Origin: Variovorax paradoxus
GTDB taxonomy: Bacteria; Pseudomonadota; Gammaproteobacteria; Burkholderiales; Burkholderiaceae_C
DNA length: 64,000 bases
Direction: 5' to 3'
Assembly (NCBI RefSeq): GCF_902712855.1
Contig: NZ_LR743507.1
Location: 1,784,001-1,848,000 of the forward strand
The position numbers and the translations under genes are program-made. Numbering within the stretch: position 1 is the first letter of the stretch; each line of letters begins with the position of its first letter. The notes beneath the pieces were generated by a model. The model was not told the DNA's origin. It did no database searches and worked only from the letters and a program-made list of their open reading frames with translations. Below, in pieces: positions 52,066 through 60,071 of the stretch.

Positions 52066-52515
52066 ATGGAATGCACAGTGAGTTGGACCGGCGATGCCGG
52101 CACGCGATCGGCCATGGGCTTCGTTGCCGAAACCGGCAGCGGCCATGTGCTGATGATGGACGGCGCCCCCGACGCGTCGAAGCCTGAGAACGGCGGCCAG
52201 AACCTGGCAGCGCGTCCGATGGAAACCGTGCTGGCAGGCACCGGTGGGTGCACTGCCTATGACGTGGTGCTCATACTGAAGCGCGGGCGGCACCGCGTCG
52301 AGCGCTGCAGCGTCAAGCTGACGAGCGAACGCGCCGAGAAGGACCCGAAGGTCTTCACGAAGATCCACATGCACTTCACCGTGGCGGGCAAGGGTATTCC
52401 GGCGTCCGCGGTGGAGCGCGCGATCGCCTTGAGTCACGAAACTTATTGCTCTGCCAGCATCATGTTGGCGAAAACAGCCGAGATCACGACCAGTTTCGAC
52501 CTGATCGAGACCTGA
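52066..52515 (+). CDS. OsmC family protein
   Basis: 149 residues, OsmC/Ohr fold, cytosolic. The two redox cysteines are in AGTGGCTAYDVVLIL (near residue 65) and HETYCSASIML (near 128); in the family they reduce organic hydroperoxides with thiol cofactors. The shorter YhfA-like form, with KRGRHRVERCSVKLTSERA, makes the true substrate uncertain. The ATG at 52066 is chosen because the upstream frame runs through the candidate RNA and terminator region. It is divergent from that RNA and converges on coq7 (18 bases apart). Confidence 0.88.
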   Translation: MECTVSWTGDAGTRSAMGFVAETGSGHVLMMDGAPDASKPENGGQNLAARPMETVLAGTGGCTAYDVVLILKRGRHRVERCSVKLTSERAEKDPKVFTKIHMHFTVAGKGIPASAVERAIALSHETYCSASIMLAKTAEITTSFDLIET

Positions 52516-52533
52516 AGCGATGGCCCAAGCCGC

Positions 52534-53163
52534 CTAGATGCGGTGCGCTACCGTCGTCATGACGCGGGAGGCCGCGCGCATCAAGGCCTTTGCCGGTGCC
52601 GGAAGCTCTGCGGCACCGGCCTCGACGGCATGTGCTGCGTGGCGTGCCTCGTCCGACTTCATCTGTTCGACCACGGCCCGGGAGGCGCTGTCGGCCGCGG
52701 GCAACCGGCTCAGATGGCCGTCCAGATGAGCTTCCACCTGGCGTTCGGTCTCAGCGACAAACCCGAGGCTCCACGGGTCGCCCAGTCGTCCCGCCACCAG
52801 CCCGAGGCCGAATGCGCCGGCATACCAGAGCGGATTCAGAATGGACGGCCGCGCACCGAGTTCGTCGAGCCGCTGTCGCGTCCATGCAAGATGGTCGGTT
52901 TCTTCGTTGGCCGCTTCGATGAACTGCGCGCGCAGGCCCGGATCTCGCGCCACGGCCGCCTGTGCGGTGTAGAGGGCCTGGGCGCAGACCTCACCGACAT
53001 GATTGACCCGCATCAGCGCGCCGGCTTCGCGGCGTTCGGCTTCACTCATTTCGCCGGGCGCCTCTGAGGGAGCCGGCGTGGCTCGGCTCGCGTGCGGGCG
53101 TGCGAACAGGGTGCGCAGGGCGGAGTCTGCCGCGGTCAGGACGGGGTCGAACAGTGACGTCAT
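52534..53163 (-). CDS. coq7: Demethoxyubiquinone hydroxylase (Coq7)
   Basis: Di-iron monooxygenase for the C6 hydroxylation in ubiquinone synthesis; 209 residues from MTSLFDPVL. An ATG 16 codons earlier adds residues of poor family fit. Iron ligands fit the pattern: Glu in EAGALMRVNHVGEVCAQALY, EETDH in EAANEETDHLAW, Glu and His in ETERQVEAHLDGH and SDEARHA. A hydrophobic helix (WYAGAFGLGLVAGRLG) may associate with the membrane. It is transcribed divergently from the porin gene, with 280 bases between. Confidence 0.95.
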   Translation of the reverse strand: MTSLFDPVLTAADSALRTLFARPHASRATPAPSEAPGEMSEAERREAGALMRVNHVGEVCAQALYTAQAAVARDPGLRAQFIEAANEETDHLAWTRQRLDELGARPSILNPLWYAGAFGLGLVAGRLGDPWSLGFVAETERQVEAHLDGHLSRLPAADSASRAVVEQMKSDEARHAAHAVEAGAAELPAPAKALMRAASRVMTTVAHRI

Positions 53164-53229
53164 GCGGCTATTTGAACGTACAGCCGAAAAGCCCCGGTTG
53201 ATGCGCGTCACATTTCATATCGTGGTGCA

Positions 53230-53264
53230 AACAACGCCTAAGGCCGTTGTTGCAGACGTGCAAC
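53230..53264. promoter_or_regulatory. Two adjacent dyads in the coq7-porin intergenic region
   Basis: AACAACG and CGTTGTT frame a 22-base near-palindrome (53230-53251), directly followed by GTTGCA-GACG-TGCAAC (53249-53264). They lie upstream of both divergent genes and may bind regulators. The GTTGC/GCAAC words also occur in the dyad upstream of ilvA. Confidence 0.4.
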
Positions 53265-53302
53265 GAAACCTGCAGACCGGCCAACATTTCGGGCGAATTG
53301 TT

Positions 53303-53331
53303 TTGCCCTGCCGCAGCGGCTCTGGTGCAAT
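53303..53331 (+). promoter_or_regulatory. Possible porin promoter
   Basis: TTGCCC (53303) and TGCAAT (53326) with an ideal 17-base spacer would give a leader of about 105 nt before the porin ATG. The hexamers are only partial matches. Confidence 0.35.
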
Positions 53332-53443
53332 AGCAACAACTTCCCAAAAGGAGGTTGGCCCGGGGTCCGGTGGGAGCACAAAGTGCCAGTCACGGTGAGC
53401 CCTTCGCACCGGAGCCCTATGTTTAACCTTGGAGAAACTTGCA

Positions 53444-54706
53444 ATGAAAAAATCTCTAGTTGCTCTGGCTGCCCTGGCTGTTGCCGGTGTTGCCTCGGCT
53501 CAGTCGTCCGTCACGCTGTTCGGCGTGGTCGACGCGTCGATCAGCGGCTACTCGAATACCGCGCGCGACCAACGTGCGACCGTTTTCCCCAACGCTTTCG
53601 GCATCCCCACGTACCTGAACCAAGGTTCGGTGAAGACCAGCCGTCGTGAACTGGCTAACTCGGCTTACAACTCCAGCCGTCTGGGCTTCCGTGGTACGGA
53701 AGACCTGGGTGGTGGCCTGGCAGCCAGCTTCTGGCTCGAAGCCCCGATCACCAACGACGACGGCCAGCAAGGCGTTTCGACGTTCGCTCGTCGTTCGACC
53801 GTGAGCCTGTCGGGTGGTTTCGGTGAACTGCGTCTGGGTCGTGACTACACCGCCACGTTCTGGAACGACACCGTGTTCGACCCGTTCGGCACCAATGGCG
53901 TCGGCACCAACCTGGTGTTCACCGCCAGCGCTGCATTCGCCGGCTTCAACGGCACGGCTCCCGCTCCGGTTCCTGGCATCACCAACGTGAGCACCTCGAA
54001 CTACACGCGCGCCAGCAACATGGTCGCTTACTTCCTGCCCCCGAACCTGGGCGGTTTCTACGGCCAAGTGCAGTACGGCTTCAGCGAGAAGACCAAGTAC
54101 GACAACGGTTTCTACACGCCTAACGTTGCAAACAACTCGCGTCAAGGCCGTTACGTTGGTGGCCGTTTCGGCTACGCCAACGGTCCTCTGGACGTCGCAG
54201 TTGCCTACGGCAGCAGCACGGTCGGCGACGAGTACTACGTTGGCACGACCAACAAGGTCAACACCGCCAACCTGGGTGCTTCGTACGACTTCGGTCCTGT
54301 GAAGCTGTTCGGTGAACTGTCGCGTTCGAAGAACAAGATCGACTACGAAGTGACCCCCGTCCTGGGCGGCCGTCCTGACATCGATCTGACCGGCTACCTG
54401 CTGGGTGTGACCGTGCCTGTCGGCGCTGGCCTGATCCGCGCTTCGTGGTCGCATGTCAAGTACGACCAGAACCTGCCGAGCAACCCGTTTGCTGTGAACC
54501 CGGCAGATCCGAAGGCCAACAAGATCGCTCTGGGCTACGTGCACAACCTGTCGAAGCGCACGGCTCTGTACGCTACGGTTGCTCGCATCAGCAACAAGAA
54601 CGGTGCTGGCCTGACGGTTGGCGGCCCGGCCTTCTACAATGTTGGCGGCGCCTTCACCCCGAAGAACTCCACCGGCTACGACTTCGGTATCCGTCACGCT
54701 TTCTAA
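53444..54706 (+). CDS. Gram-negative porin, Omp32-like
   Basis: Trimeric outer-membrane channel, 420 residues, 16-strand type. The signal peptide MKKSLVALAALAVAGVASA precedes QSSVTLFGVVDASI, the typical first strand. LGFRGTEDLGGGLAASFWLE and the C-terminal FGIRHAF ending in Phe are porin hallmarks. TTGGAGAAACTTGCA precedes the ATG. Codon choice differs from neighbours (more GCT, CGT, GTT, GGT), which points to very high expression. An in-frame ATG 5 codons upstream is rejected because it breaks the signal peptide start. A strong terminator follows. Confidence 0.95.
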   Translation: MKKSLVALAALAVAGVASAQSSVTLFGVVDASISGYSNTARDQRATVFPNAFGIPTYLNQGSVKTSRRELANSAYNSSRLGFRGTEDLGGGLAASFWLEAPITNDDGQQGVSTFARRSTVSLSGGFGELRLGRDYTATFWNDTVFDPFGTNGVGTNLVFTASAAFAGFNGTAPAPVPGITNVSTSNYTRASNMVAYFLPPNLGGFYGQVQYGFSEKTKYDNGFYTPNVANNSRQGRYVGGRFGYANGPLDVAVAYGSSTVGDEYYVGTTNKVNTANLGASYDFGPVKLFGELSRSKNKIDYEVTPVLGGRPDIDLTGYLLGVTVPVGAGLIRASWSHVKYDQNLPSNPFAVNPADPKANKIALGYVHNLSKRTALYATVARISNKNGAGLTVGGPAFYNVGGAFTPKNSTGYDFGIRHAF

Positions 54707-54746
54707 TTTGACGCTGGCGTAAGCCAGCTTCGAATCAAAAGCTCGA

Positions 54747-54778
54747 AAGCCACTCGACGAAAGTCGAGTGGCTTTTTT
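54747..54778 (+). terminator. Porin terminator
   Basis: 12-bp perfect stem AAGCCACTCGAC/GTCGAGTGGCTT with a GAAA tetraloop followed by TTTT, 40 bases after the porin stop. A textbook intrinsic terminator. Confidence 0.95.
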
Positions 54779-54912
54779 CGTTGCGAGCTTGTTCGGGCGT
54801 GAGCTCGGCAGACAAGTGTTGGCAAAGAGCACCATCGGTGTGCACCCCCGGGGAACCCCCGTGCGGGCACGTACCTTGCACTGCTAGCATGACCGCTCAC
54901 TTCTGGTGCTGA

Positions 54913-55893
54913 ATGATTGCCTTTGTACTGCGTCGCCTGATCCAGGCCGTGATCGTGATGGTCGCGGTCGCGTTCATTGCCTTCCTTCTCTTTCAATATG
55001 TCGGTGATCCGGTCGTGTTCCTGCTGGGACAGGACGCGAAGCCCGAGCAGATCCGTGAATTGCGCGCCGCACTGGGGCTCGACCAACCCTTCTTCGTGCA
55101 GTTCTGGCACTTCCTGGTGAATGCCGCGCAGGGAGAGTTCGGCCTGAGCCTTCGCCAGGGCGCCAAGGTGTCGCGGCTGATCGGCGAGCGCTTTCCCGCC
55201 ACGCTCGAGCTGGCCCTGGTGGCTGCCGCGCTCGCACTGTTCATCGGTATTCCAATGGGCGTCTACACCGCGTTGCGCCGAGGCTCCTTCATGAGCCAGG
55301 TGTTCATGACCGTGTCGCTGCTCGGCGTGTCGCTGCCGACCTTCCTGATCGGCATCCTGCTGATCCTGGTCTTTGCGGTGCTGCTGGGCTGGTTCCCGAG
55401 CTTCGGCCGCGGCGAGACGGTTCAGCTCGGCTGGTGGAGCAGCGGGCTCTTGCGCGCCGACGGCTGGCACCACATCGTGCTCCCGGCGGTGACGCTGGCG
55501 ATCTTCCAGCTCACGCTCATCATGCGGCTGGTACGTGCAGAGATGCTCGAGGTGCTGCGCACCGACTACATCAAATTCGCGCGCGCACGCGGGCTGTCGA
55601 ACCGCGCGATTCATTTCGGGCATGCGCTCAAGAACACGCTGGTGCCCGTGATGACCATCACCGGCCTGCAGCTCGGCGGACTGATCGCGTTCGCCATCAT
55701 CACCGAGTCGGTATTTCAGTGGCCGGGCATGGGCCTGCTGTTCATCCAGGCCGTGACCTTCGCCGACATCCCGGTGATGGCCGCCTATCTCTGTCTCATT
55801 GCCTTGATCTTCGTGGTGATCAATCTCGTGGTCGACCTGCTGTATTTCGTGGTCGATCCGCGTCTGCGCGTGGGCAAGGCGGGAGGGCATTGA
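54913..55893 (+). CDS. Peptide-type ABC transporter permease, DppB family
   Basis: 326 residues with six transmembrane helices. The N-terminal segment MIAFVLRRLIQAVIVMVAVAF and the loop EMLEVLRTDYIKFARARGLSNRAIHFGHALKN are characteristic of DppB/OppB permeases. First gene of a six-gene same-strand set: permease, amidohydrolase, binding protein, permease, two ATPases. Its stop is one base from the amidohydrolase start. The long gap behind the porin terminator suggests its own promoter upstream. Confidence 0.92.
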   Translation: MIAFVLRRLIQAVIVMVAVAFIAFLLFQYVGDPVVFLLGQDAKPEQIRELRAALGLDQPFFVQFWHFLVNAAQGEFGLSLRQGAKVSRLIGERFPATLELALVAAALALFIGIPMGVYTALRRGSFMSQVFMTVSLLGVSLPTFLIGILLILVFAVLLGWFPSFGRGETVQLGWWSSGLLRADGWHHIVLPAVTLAIFQLTLIMRLVRAEMLEVLRTDYIKFARARGLSNRAIHFGHALKNTLVPVMTITGLQLGGLIAFAIITESVFQWPGMGLLFIQAVTFADIPVMAAYLCLIALIFVVINLVVDLLYFVVDPRLRVGKAGGH

Positions 55894-55894
55894 C

Positions 55895-57166
55895 ATGACT
55901 GAAGCGGTATTGGAGGCGCCTCGCCTCAAGGCAGCGGGTCGCGCGTTCGCGCACATCGCGAATTTCTATCCGGAGATCGAGGCGTTCCGCCGCGACCTGC
56001 ACGCGCACCCCGAACTCGGTTTCGAAGAGGTCTACACCTCGGGGCGCGTGCGCGAGGCGCTGCGTGCATGCGGTGTCGACGAGATCCATGAAGGCATCGG
56101 CAAGACCGGCGTGGTGGGCGTGATCCGCGGAAGGTCCACGGCCAGCGGCCGCATGATCGGTCTGCGGGCCGACATGGACGCGCTGCCGATGCGCGAGGAC
56201 AACGACTTCGGCTGGCGCTCCGCCAGCGATGGCCTGATGCACGGCTGCGGCCACGACGGCCACACCGCCATGCTGGTCGGCGCGGCGCGCTATCTCGCCG
56301 AGACGCGCGACTTCGACGGCACCGCCGTGCTGATCTTCCAGCCCGGCGAGGAAGGCTTCGCCGGAGCGCGCGTGATGATCGAGGACGGCCTCTTCGACCG
56401 CTTCCCGGTGGATGCGGTCTACGCCATGCACAACTGGCCCGCCATGCCGGCCGGGACCGTGGGCATCAACCGCGGCGCGATGATGGCCGCGGCCGACCGC
56501 ATCACGATCCACATCAAGGGCAAGGGCGGTCACGGCGCGCACGCCTACCAGACGATCGACCCCGTGGTGGTCGCGGCGCACATCATCACGGCAGCGCAGA
56601 CCATCGTCTCGCGCAACGTGCGTCCGATCGATGCCGCGGTGCTCAGCATCTGCGCGATGCAGGCTGGCGACCTCGGCGCCATGAGCGTGATACCCGGCGA
56701 GGCCACCCTCGTGGGCACCGTGCGCACCTTCAGCGCGCGGGTGCAGGCGCAGGTCGAGCAGCGGCTGCGCGAACTGTGCGCGGCCATCGCCTCCGGCTTC
56801 GGTGCCACCGCCAGCATCGAGTACGAGCGCATCTATCCCGCCACCATCAACACCGCGCCGGAGGCCATGTTCGCGGCCGACGTGGCGCAGGCGCTGGTGG
56901 GTGCGAAGAACGTCGACCGCAACATGGAGCCCAGCATGGGCGCGGAAGACTTCTCCTTCATGCTGCAGAAGAAAGCCGGCGCCTACCTGCGCATCGGCCA
57001 GAACGTGCACAACGGTGCATACCTGCACAACAGCCGCTACGACTTCAACGACCAGATCCTGCCGCTCGGCGCCGCGCTGCATGCCGGCCTGATCGAGCAG
57101 GGCATGCCGCTCGCCGCTACCCGCGGTGCGCAGCAAGGGAAAGCAGCCGCCACCGCGGCGACGTGA
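55895..57166 (+). CDS. M20 family amidohydrolase (hippurate hydrolase/aminoacylase type)
   Basis: Metal-dependent hydrolase, 423 residues, probably cytosolic. Ligand and catalytic regions are visible: GLRADMDALPMRE near 90, MHGCGHDGHTAML near 117, FQPGEEGFAGARVMIEDG near 150 and the C-terminal SMGAEDFSFML. A dimerisation insert (GKGGHGAHAYQTIDPVV) sits mid-protein. The family cleaves N-acyl amino acids, hippurate or N-terminally blocked peptides. Lying within a peptide-type ABC operon, it probably acts on the imported compound. The exact substrate is unknown. Confidence 0.92.
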   Translation: MTEAVLEAPRLKAAGRAFAHIANFYPEIEAFRRDLHAHPELGFEEVYTSGRVREALRACGVDEIHEGIGKTGVVGVIRGRSTASGRMIGLRADMDALPMREDNDFGWRSASDGLMHGCGHDGHTAMLVGAARYLAETRDFDGTAVLIFQPGEEGFAGARVMIEDGLFDRFPVDAVYAMHNWPAMPAGTVGINRGAMMAAADRITIHIKGKGGHGAHAYQTIDPVVVAAHIITAAQTIVSRNVRPIDAAVLSICAMQAGDLGAMSVIPGEATLVGTVRTFSARVQAQVEQRLRELCAAIASGFGATASIEYERIYPATINTAPEAMFAADVAQALVGAKNVDRNMEPSMGAEDFSFMLQKKAGAYLRIGQNVHNGAYLHNSRYDFNDQILPLGAALHAGLIEQGMPLAATRGAQQGKAAATAAT

Positions 57167-57197
57167 TGTGTTCGATTTCAACCCGAGGAGTGTCCCC

Positions 57198-58778
57198 ATG
57201 AGTTTCAAGAAGAGCGTGGCTGCGGCCGCCGTTTTGTGCGCCCTGGGCGCCGTCAGCATGGTCGCCGGCGCGCAGACCATCCGCATCGCCAACCAGGGCG
57301 ACGCGCTGTCGCTCGATCCGCACTCGCTCAACGAGTCGCTGCAGTTGAGCGTCACCGCCAACGTCTATGAAACCCTCGTGGGCCGCAACAAGGACCTGAG
57401 CCTGGCGCCGCTGCTGGCCACCAGCTGGAAGCAGACCTCGCCCACGGTCTGGCGCTTCGAGCTGCGCAAGGGCGTGGTGTTCCACGACGGCACGCCGTTC
57501 ACCGCCGACGACGTGGTCTTCAGCTTCGCGCGCGCGCAGGGCGACGGCTCCGACATGCGTGCCACGCTCAGCGACATCAAGGCCGTGCGCAAGGTCGGGG
57601 ACCTCGCCGTCGAGATCGAGACCAACGGCCCGTTCCCGATCCTGCCCGACGTGATCTCGCTCACCATGATCATGAGCAAGAAATGGTGCGAGGAAAACCA
57701 GGCCACCAAGCCGGTGGACCGCCGCAAGGGCATCGAGAACACGGCCTCGTTCAAGGCCAACGGCACCGGTCCGTTCCGCGTGCGCGAGCGCCAGCCGAAC
57801 GTGCGCACCGTGTTCACGCGCAACGGCACCTACTGGGGCAAGATCGACGGCAACGCGCAGGAAGTGATCTTCACGCCCATCGCCAATCCCGCCACCCGCG
57901 TGGCCGCGCTGGTCTCCGGCGAAGTCGACGTGATGGAGCCCGTGCCGGTGCAGGACATCGCCCGCATCAATGCCGCGCCCAACGCCCGCGTCATCACCGG
58001 TCCCGAGATGCGCACCATCTTCCTGGGCATGGACCAGAAGCGCGACGAACTGCAGTACTCGAACGTGAAGGGCAAGAACCCGTTCAAGGACAAGCGCGTG
58101 CGCCAGGCCTTCTACCAGGCCATCGACATCGTCGGCATCCAGAAGACGGTGATGCGCGGCGCCTCGCGTCCCACCGGCCTGCTGGTGGGCCCGGGCATCA
58201 ACGGCTGGACGGCCGAGCAGGACAAGCGCCTGCCCTACGACGTCGAGGCCGCCAAGAAGCTGCTGACCGAAGCCGGCTACCCCAACGGCTTCGAGGTGTC
58301 GCTGAACTGTCCGAACGACCGCTACGTCAACGACGGCCAGATCTGCCAGAGCGTGGCGTCCAACCTCGCGAAGATCGGCGTCAAGATCAACCTCGTGGCC
58401 GAGACCAAGGGCACCTATTTCCCCAAGGTGCTGCGCCGCGACACCAGCTTCTACATGCTGGGCTGGACCCCCACCACGTATGACTCCCACAACGCGCTGA
58501 GCTCGCTCACCTCGTGCCCGGACGACAAGGGCACCGGCCAGTTCAACCTGGGGGCGTACTGCAATCCGAAGCTCGACGAGCTGACGAAGAAGATCCAGTC
58601 GGAAACCGACAAGGCCAAGCGCAACGAGATGATCAAGGAAGCGTTCACGATCCATGCCGACGACGTCGGTCACCTGCCGCTGCACCAGCAGTCGCTGGCA
58701 TGGGGCGTGAGCAAGAAGGTCGAGCTGGTTCAACTGGCCGACAACTTCATGTACTTCAAGTGGATGAGCATCAAGTAA
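57198..58778 (+). CDS. Peptide-type ABC transporter, substrate-binding protein
   Basis: Periplasmic SBP_bac_5 family protein of 526 residues. Signal peptide: MSFKKSVAAAAVLCALGAVS, with cleavage near VAGA-QT at about residue 28. The family opening QTIRIANQGDALSLDPHSLNE and the core segment WRFELRKGVVFHDGTPFTADDVVFSF are clear. GAGGAG is 7 bases before the ATG. The frame could start 24 codons earlier, but that part lacks signal-peptide character. Two strong hairpins follow the gene, one with a T-run, so it can be expressed above the downstream permease and ATPases. Confidence 0.94.
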   Translation: MSFKKSVAAAAVLCALGAVSMVAGAQTIRIANQGDALSLDPHSLNESLQLSVTANVYETLVGRNKDLSLAPLLATSWKQTSPTVWRFELRKGVVFHDGTPFTADDVVFSFARAQGDGSDMRATLSDIKAVRKVGDLAVEIETNGPFPILPDVISLTMIMSKKWCEENQATKPVDRRKGIENTASFKANGTGPFRVRERQPNVRTVFTRNGTYWGKIDGNAQEVIFTPIANPATRVAALVSGEVDVMEPVPVQDIARINAAPNARVITGPEMRTIFLGMDQKRDELQYSNVKGKNPFKDKRVRQAFYQAIDIVGIQKTVMRGASRPTGLLVGPGINGWTAEQDKRLPYDVEAAKKLLTEAGYPNGFEVSLNCPNDRYVNDGQICQSVASNLAKIGVKINLVAETKGTYFPKVLRRDTSFYMLGWTPTTYDSHNALSSLTSCPDDKGTGQFNLGAYCNPKLDELTKKIQSETDKAKRNEMIKEAFTIHADDVGHLPLHQQSLAWGVSKKVELVQLADNFMYFKWMSIK

Positions 58779-58787
58779 GTTGACCCA

Positions 58788-58847
58788 GGGCTGCGCCGCG
58801 GCGCAGCCCGACCATGGGCCCGCTTCTTGCGGGCCCATTCCTTTTTG
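58788..58847 (+). terminator. Internal terminator region after the binding-protein gene
   Basis: A palindrome GGGCTGCGCCG/CGGCGCAGCCC (58788-58809) is followed by stem ATGGGCCCGC/GCGGGCCCAT with loop TTCTT (58814-58838) and TCCTTTTTG. It lies inside the transporter operon and would lower expression of the genes beyond. Confidence 0.85.
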
Positions 58848-58852
58848 CCTCA

Positions 58853-59026
58853 CGATGAAAAATAACCCCCACGCTTCCCTTGCTGCGCAAGGTCCGCTGC
58901 CCCCCGAGGGGGCCGCTTTTTCCCTTGGGGCGGCCCGGCGATGAAAAATAACCCCCACGCTTTCCTTGCTGCGCAAGGTCCGCTGCCCCCCGAGGGGGCC
59001 GCTTTTTCTCTTGGGGCGGCCCGGCG
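58853..59026 (+). repeat. Two tandem 86-bp units ahead of the DppC-like gene, each with a mini-ORF
   Basis: CGATGAAAAA occurs at 58853, 58939 and 59025, an exact 86-base period; the third occurrence is the real start of the permease gene. The two units differ at two positions. Each contains a 29-codon frame starting MKNNPHA and ending in LGAARR, whose TGA overlaps the next ATG (ATGA). The frames at 58855-58944 and 58941-59030 therefore chain into the permease start. Hairpins CTTGCTGCGCAAG and CCCCCCGAGGGGG lie in each. Confidence 0.88.
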
Positions 59027-59938
59027 ATGAAAAAGACACTCGTCCGCTGGCTCGACAGCGACGTCGGCTACAGCTTCCGCACCTCGCCCGTGGCGATCGC
59101 CGCTGCGTTCATCGCGCTGGTGTGCGTGGTCTGCGCGGTGTTCGCAGGCTGGGTCTCGCCGCACAACCCCTTCGACCTGGCCGCGCTCGAGCTCGGCGAC
59201 GCGCGCCTGCCGCCCGCATGGAGCGCCGAAGGTTCGTCCAAGTACCTGCTCGGCACCGACGACCAGGGGCGCGACATTCTTTCGGCCGTGATCTACGGCG
59301 CGCGCATCTCGTTGATCGTCGGCCTGGTGTCGGTGGTGCTCTCGGTCGCGGTCGGGGTGGTGCTGGGCCTGCTGGCGGGCTTCTTCGGCGGCTGGCTCGA
59401 CTCCTTCCTCATGCGCGTGTGCGACGTGATGCTGTCGTTCCCGCCGATCCTGGTGGCGCTGCTCATCGCCGGCGTCGGTCGCGCGCTCTTTCCGGGCGCT
59501 CACGAGTCGCTGGCCTTCGGGGTGCTGATCATCTCGATCTCGCTCACCGGCTGGGTGCAGTACGCGCGCACCGTGCGAGGCTCCACGCTGGTGGAGCGCA
59601 ACAAGGAATACGTGCAGGCCGCGCGCGTGACCGGTGTTGCGCCGATGCGCATCATGCTGCGCCACGTGCTGCCCAACGTGATGGGGCCGGTGATGGTGCT
59701 GGCGACGATCCAGGTGGCCACCGCAATCATCACCGAGGCCACGCTGTCGTTCCTGGGGGTGGGCGTGCCGCCCACGTCGCCCTCGCTGGGCACGCTCATC
59801 AGCATCGGCAACCAGTACCTGTTCTCGGGCGAATGGTGGATCACGGTGTTCCCGGGCCTGATGCTGGTGCTGATCGCACTCAGCGTGAACCTGCTGGGCG
59901 ACTGGCTGCGCGACGCGCTCAACCCGAGGCTGCGATGA
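59027..59938 (+). CDS. Peptide-type ABC transporter permease, DppC family
   Basis: 303 residues, second membrane subunit. The N-terminal helix is around 20-42; then comes the periplasmic stretch LPPAWSAEGSSKYLLGTDDQGRDILSAVIYGAR, the hallmark of DppC/OppC. The loop ERNKEYVQAARVTGVAPMRIMLRHVLPN is the ATPase contact. The start ATG at 59027 is the third copy of the repeat-unit start and overlaps the TGA of the second mini-ORF. No classical Shine-Dalgarno is visible directly before it, so translation may depend on coupling. Followed by another repeat copy. Confidence 0.92.
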   Translation: MKKTLVRWLDSDVGYSFRTSPVAIAAAFIALVCVVCAVFAGWVSPHNPFDLAALELGDARLPPAWSAEGSSKYLLGTDDQGRDILSAVIYGARISLIVGLVSVVLSVAVGVVLGLLAGFFGGWLDSFLMRVCDVMLSFPPILVALLIAGVGRALFPGAHESLAFGVLIISISLTGWVQYARTVRGSTLVERNKEYVQAARVTGVAPMRIMLRHVLPNVMGPVMVLATIQVATAIITEATLSFLGVGVPPTSPSLGTLISIGNQYLFSGEWWITVFPGLMLVLIALSVNLLGDWLRDALNPRLR

Positions 59939-59939
59939 T

Positions 59940-60030
59940 CTCCCCCAGTCTTCGCGCACTTCGTGTCGTCTCGCCAACCCCCTCGCCGGGGGCAACACCG
60001 GCGGCCCGGCCAGGCCGGTTCAGCGGTGTC
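59940..60030 (+). repeat. Oriented intergenic repeat, copy in peptide transporter operon
   Basis: CTTCGCGCACTTCGTGTCG, CCCCCTCGCCGGGGG, then CCGGCCAGGCCGG and TTC. It lies between the DppC-like and DppD-like genes, pointing along transcription. Confidence 0.8.
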
Positions 60031-60071
60031 TCTGCAATGTCGCCCTCTGGAGCCCCATGGAAGGTAGCGCC

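Noticed and set aside
53348..53443. Porin leader as a riboswitch
   Set aside because: No paired structure with a known aptamer core could be made by eye; only a possible promoter and dyads are reported.
58853..59026. Mini-ORFs as ordinary genes
   Set aside because: The peptides are encoded by repeat DNA and have no domain; reported as a repeat with possible coupling role rather than as coding genes.
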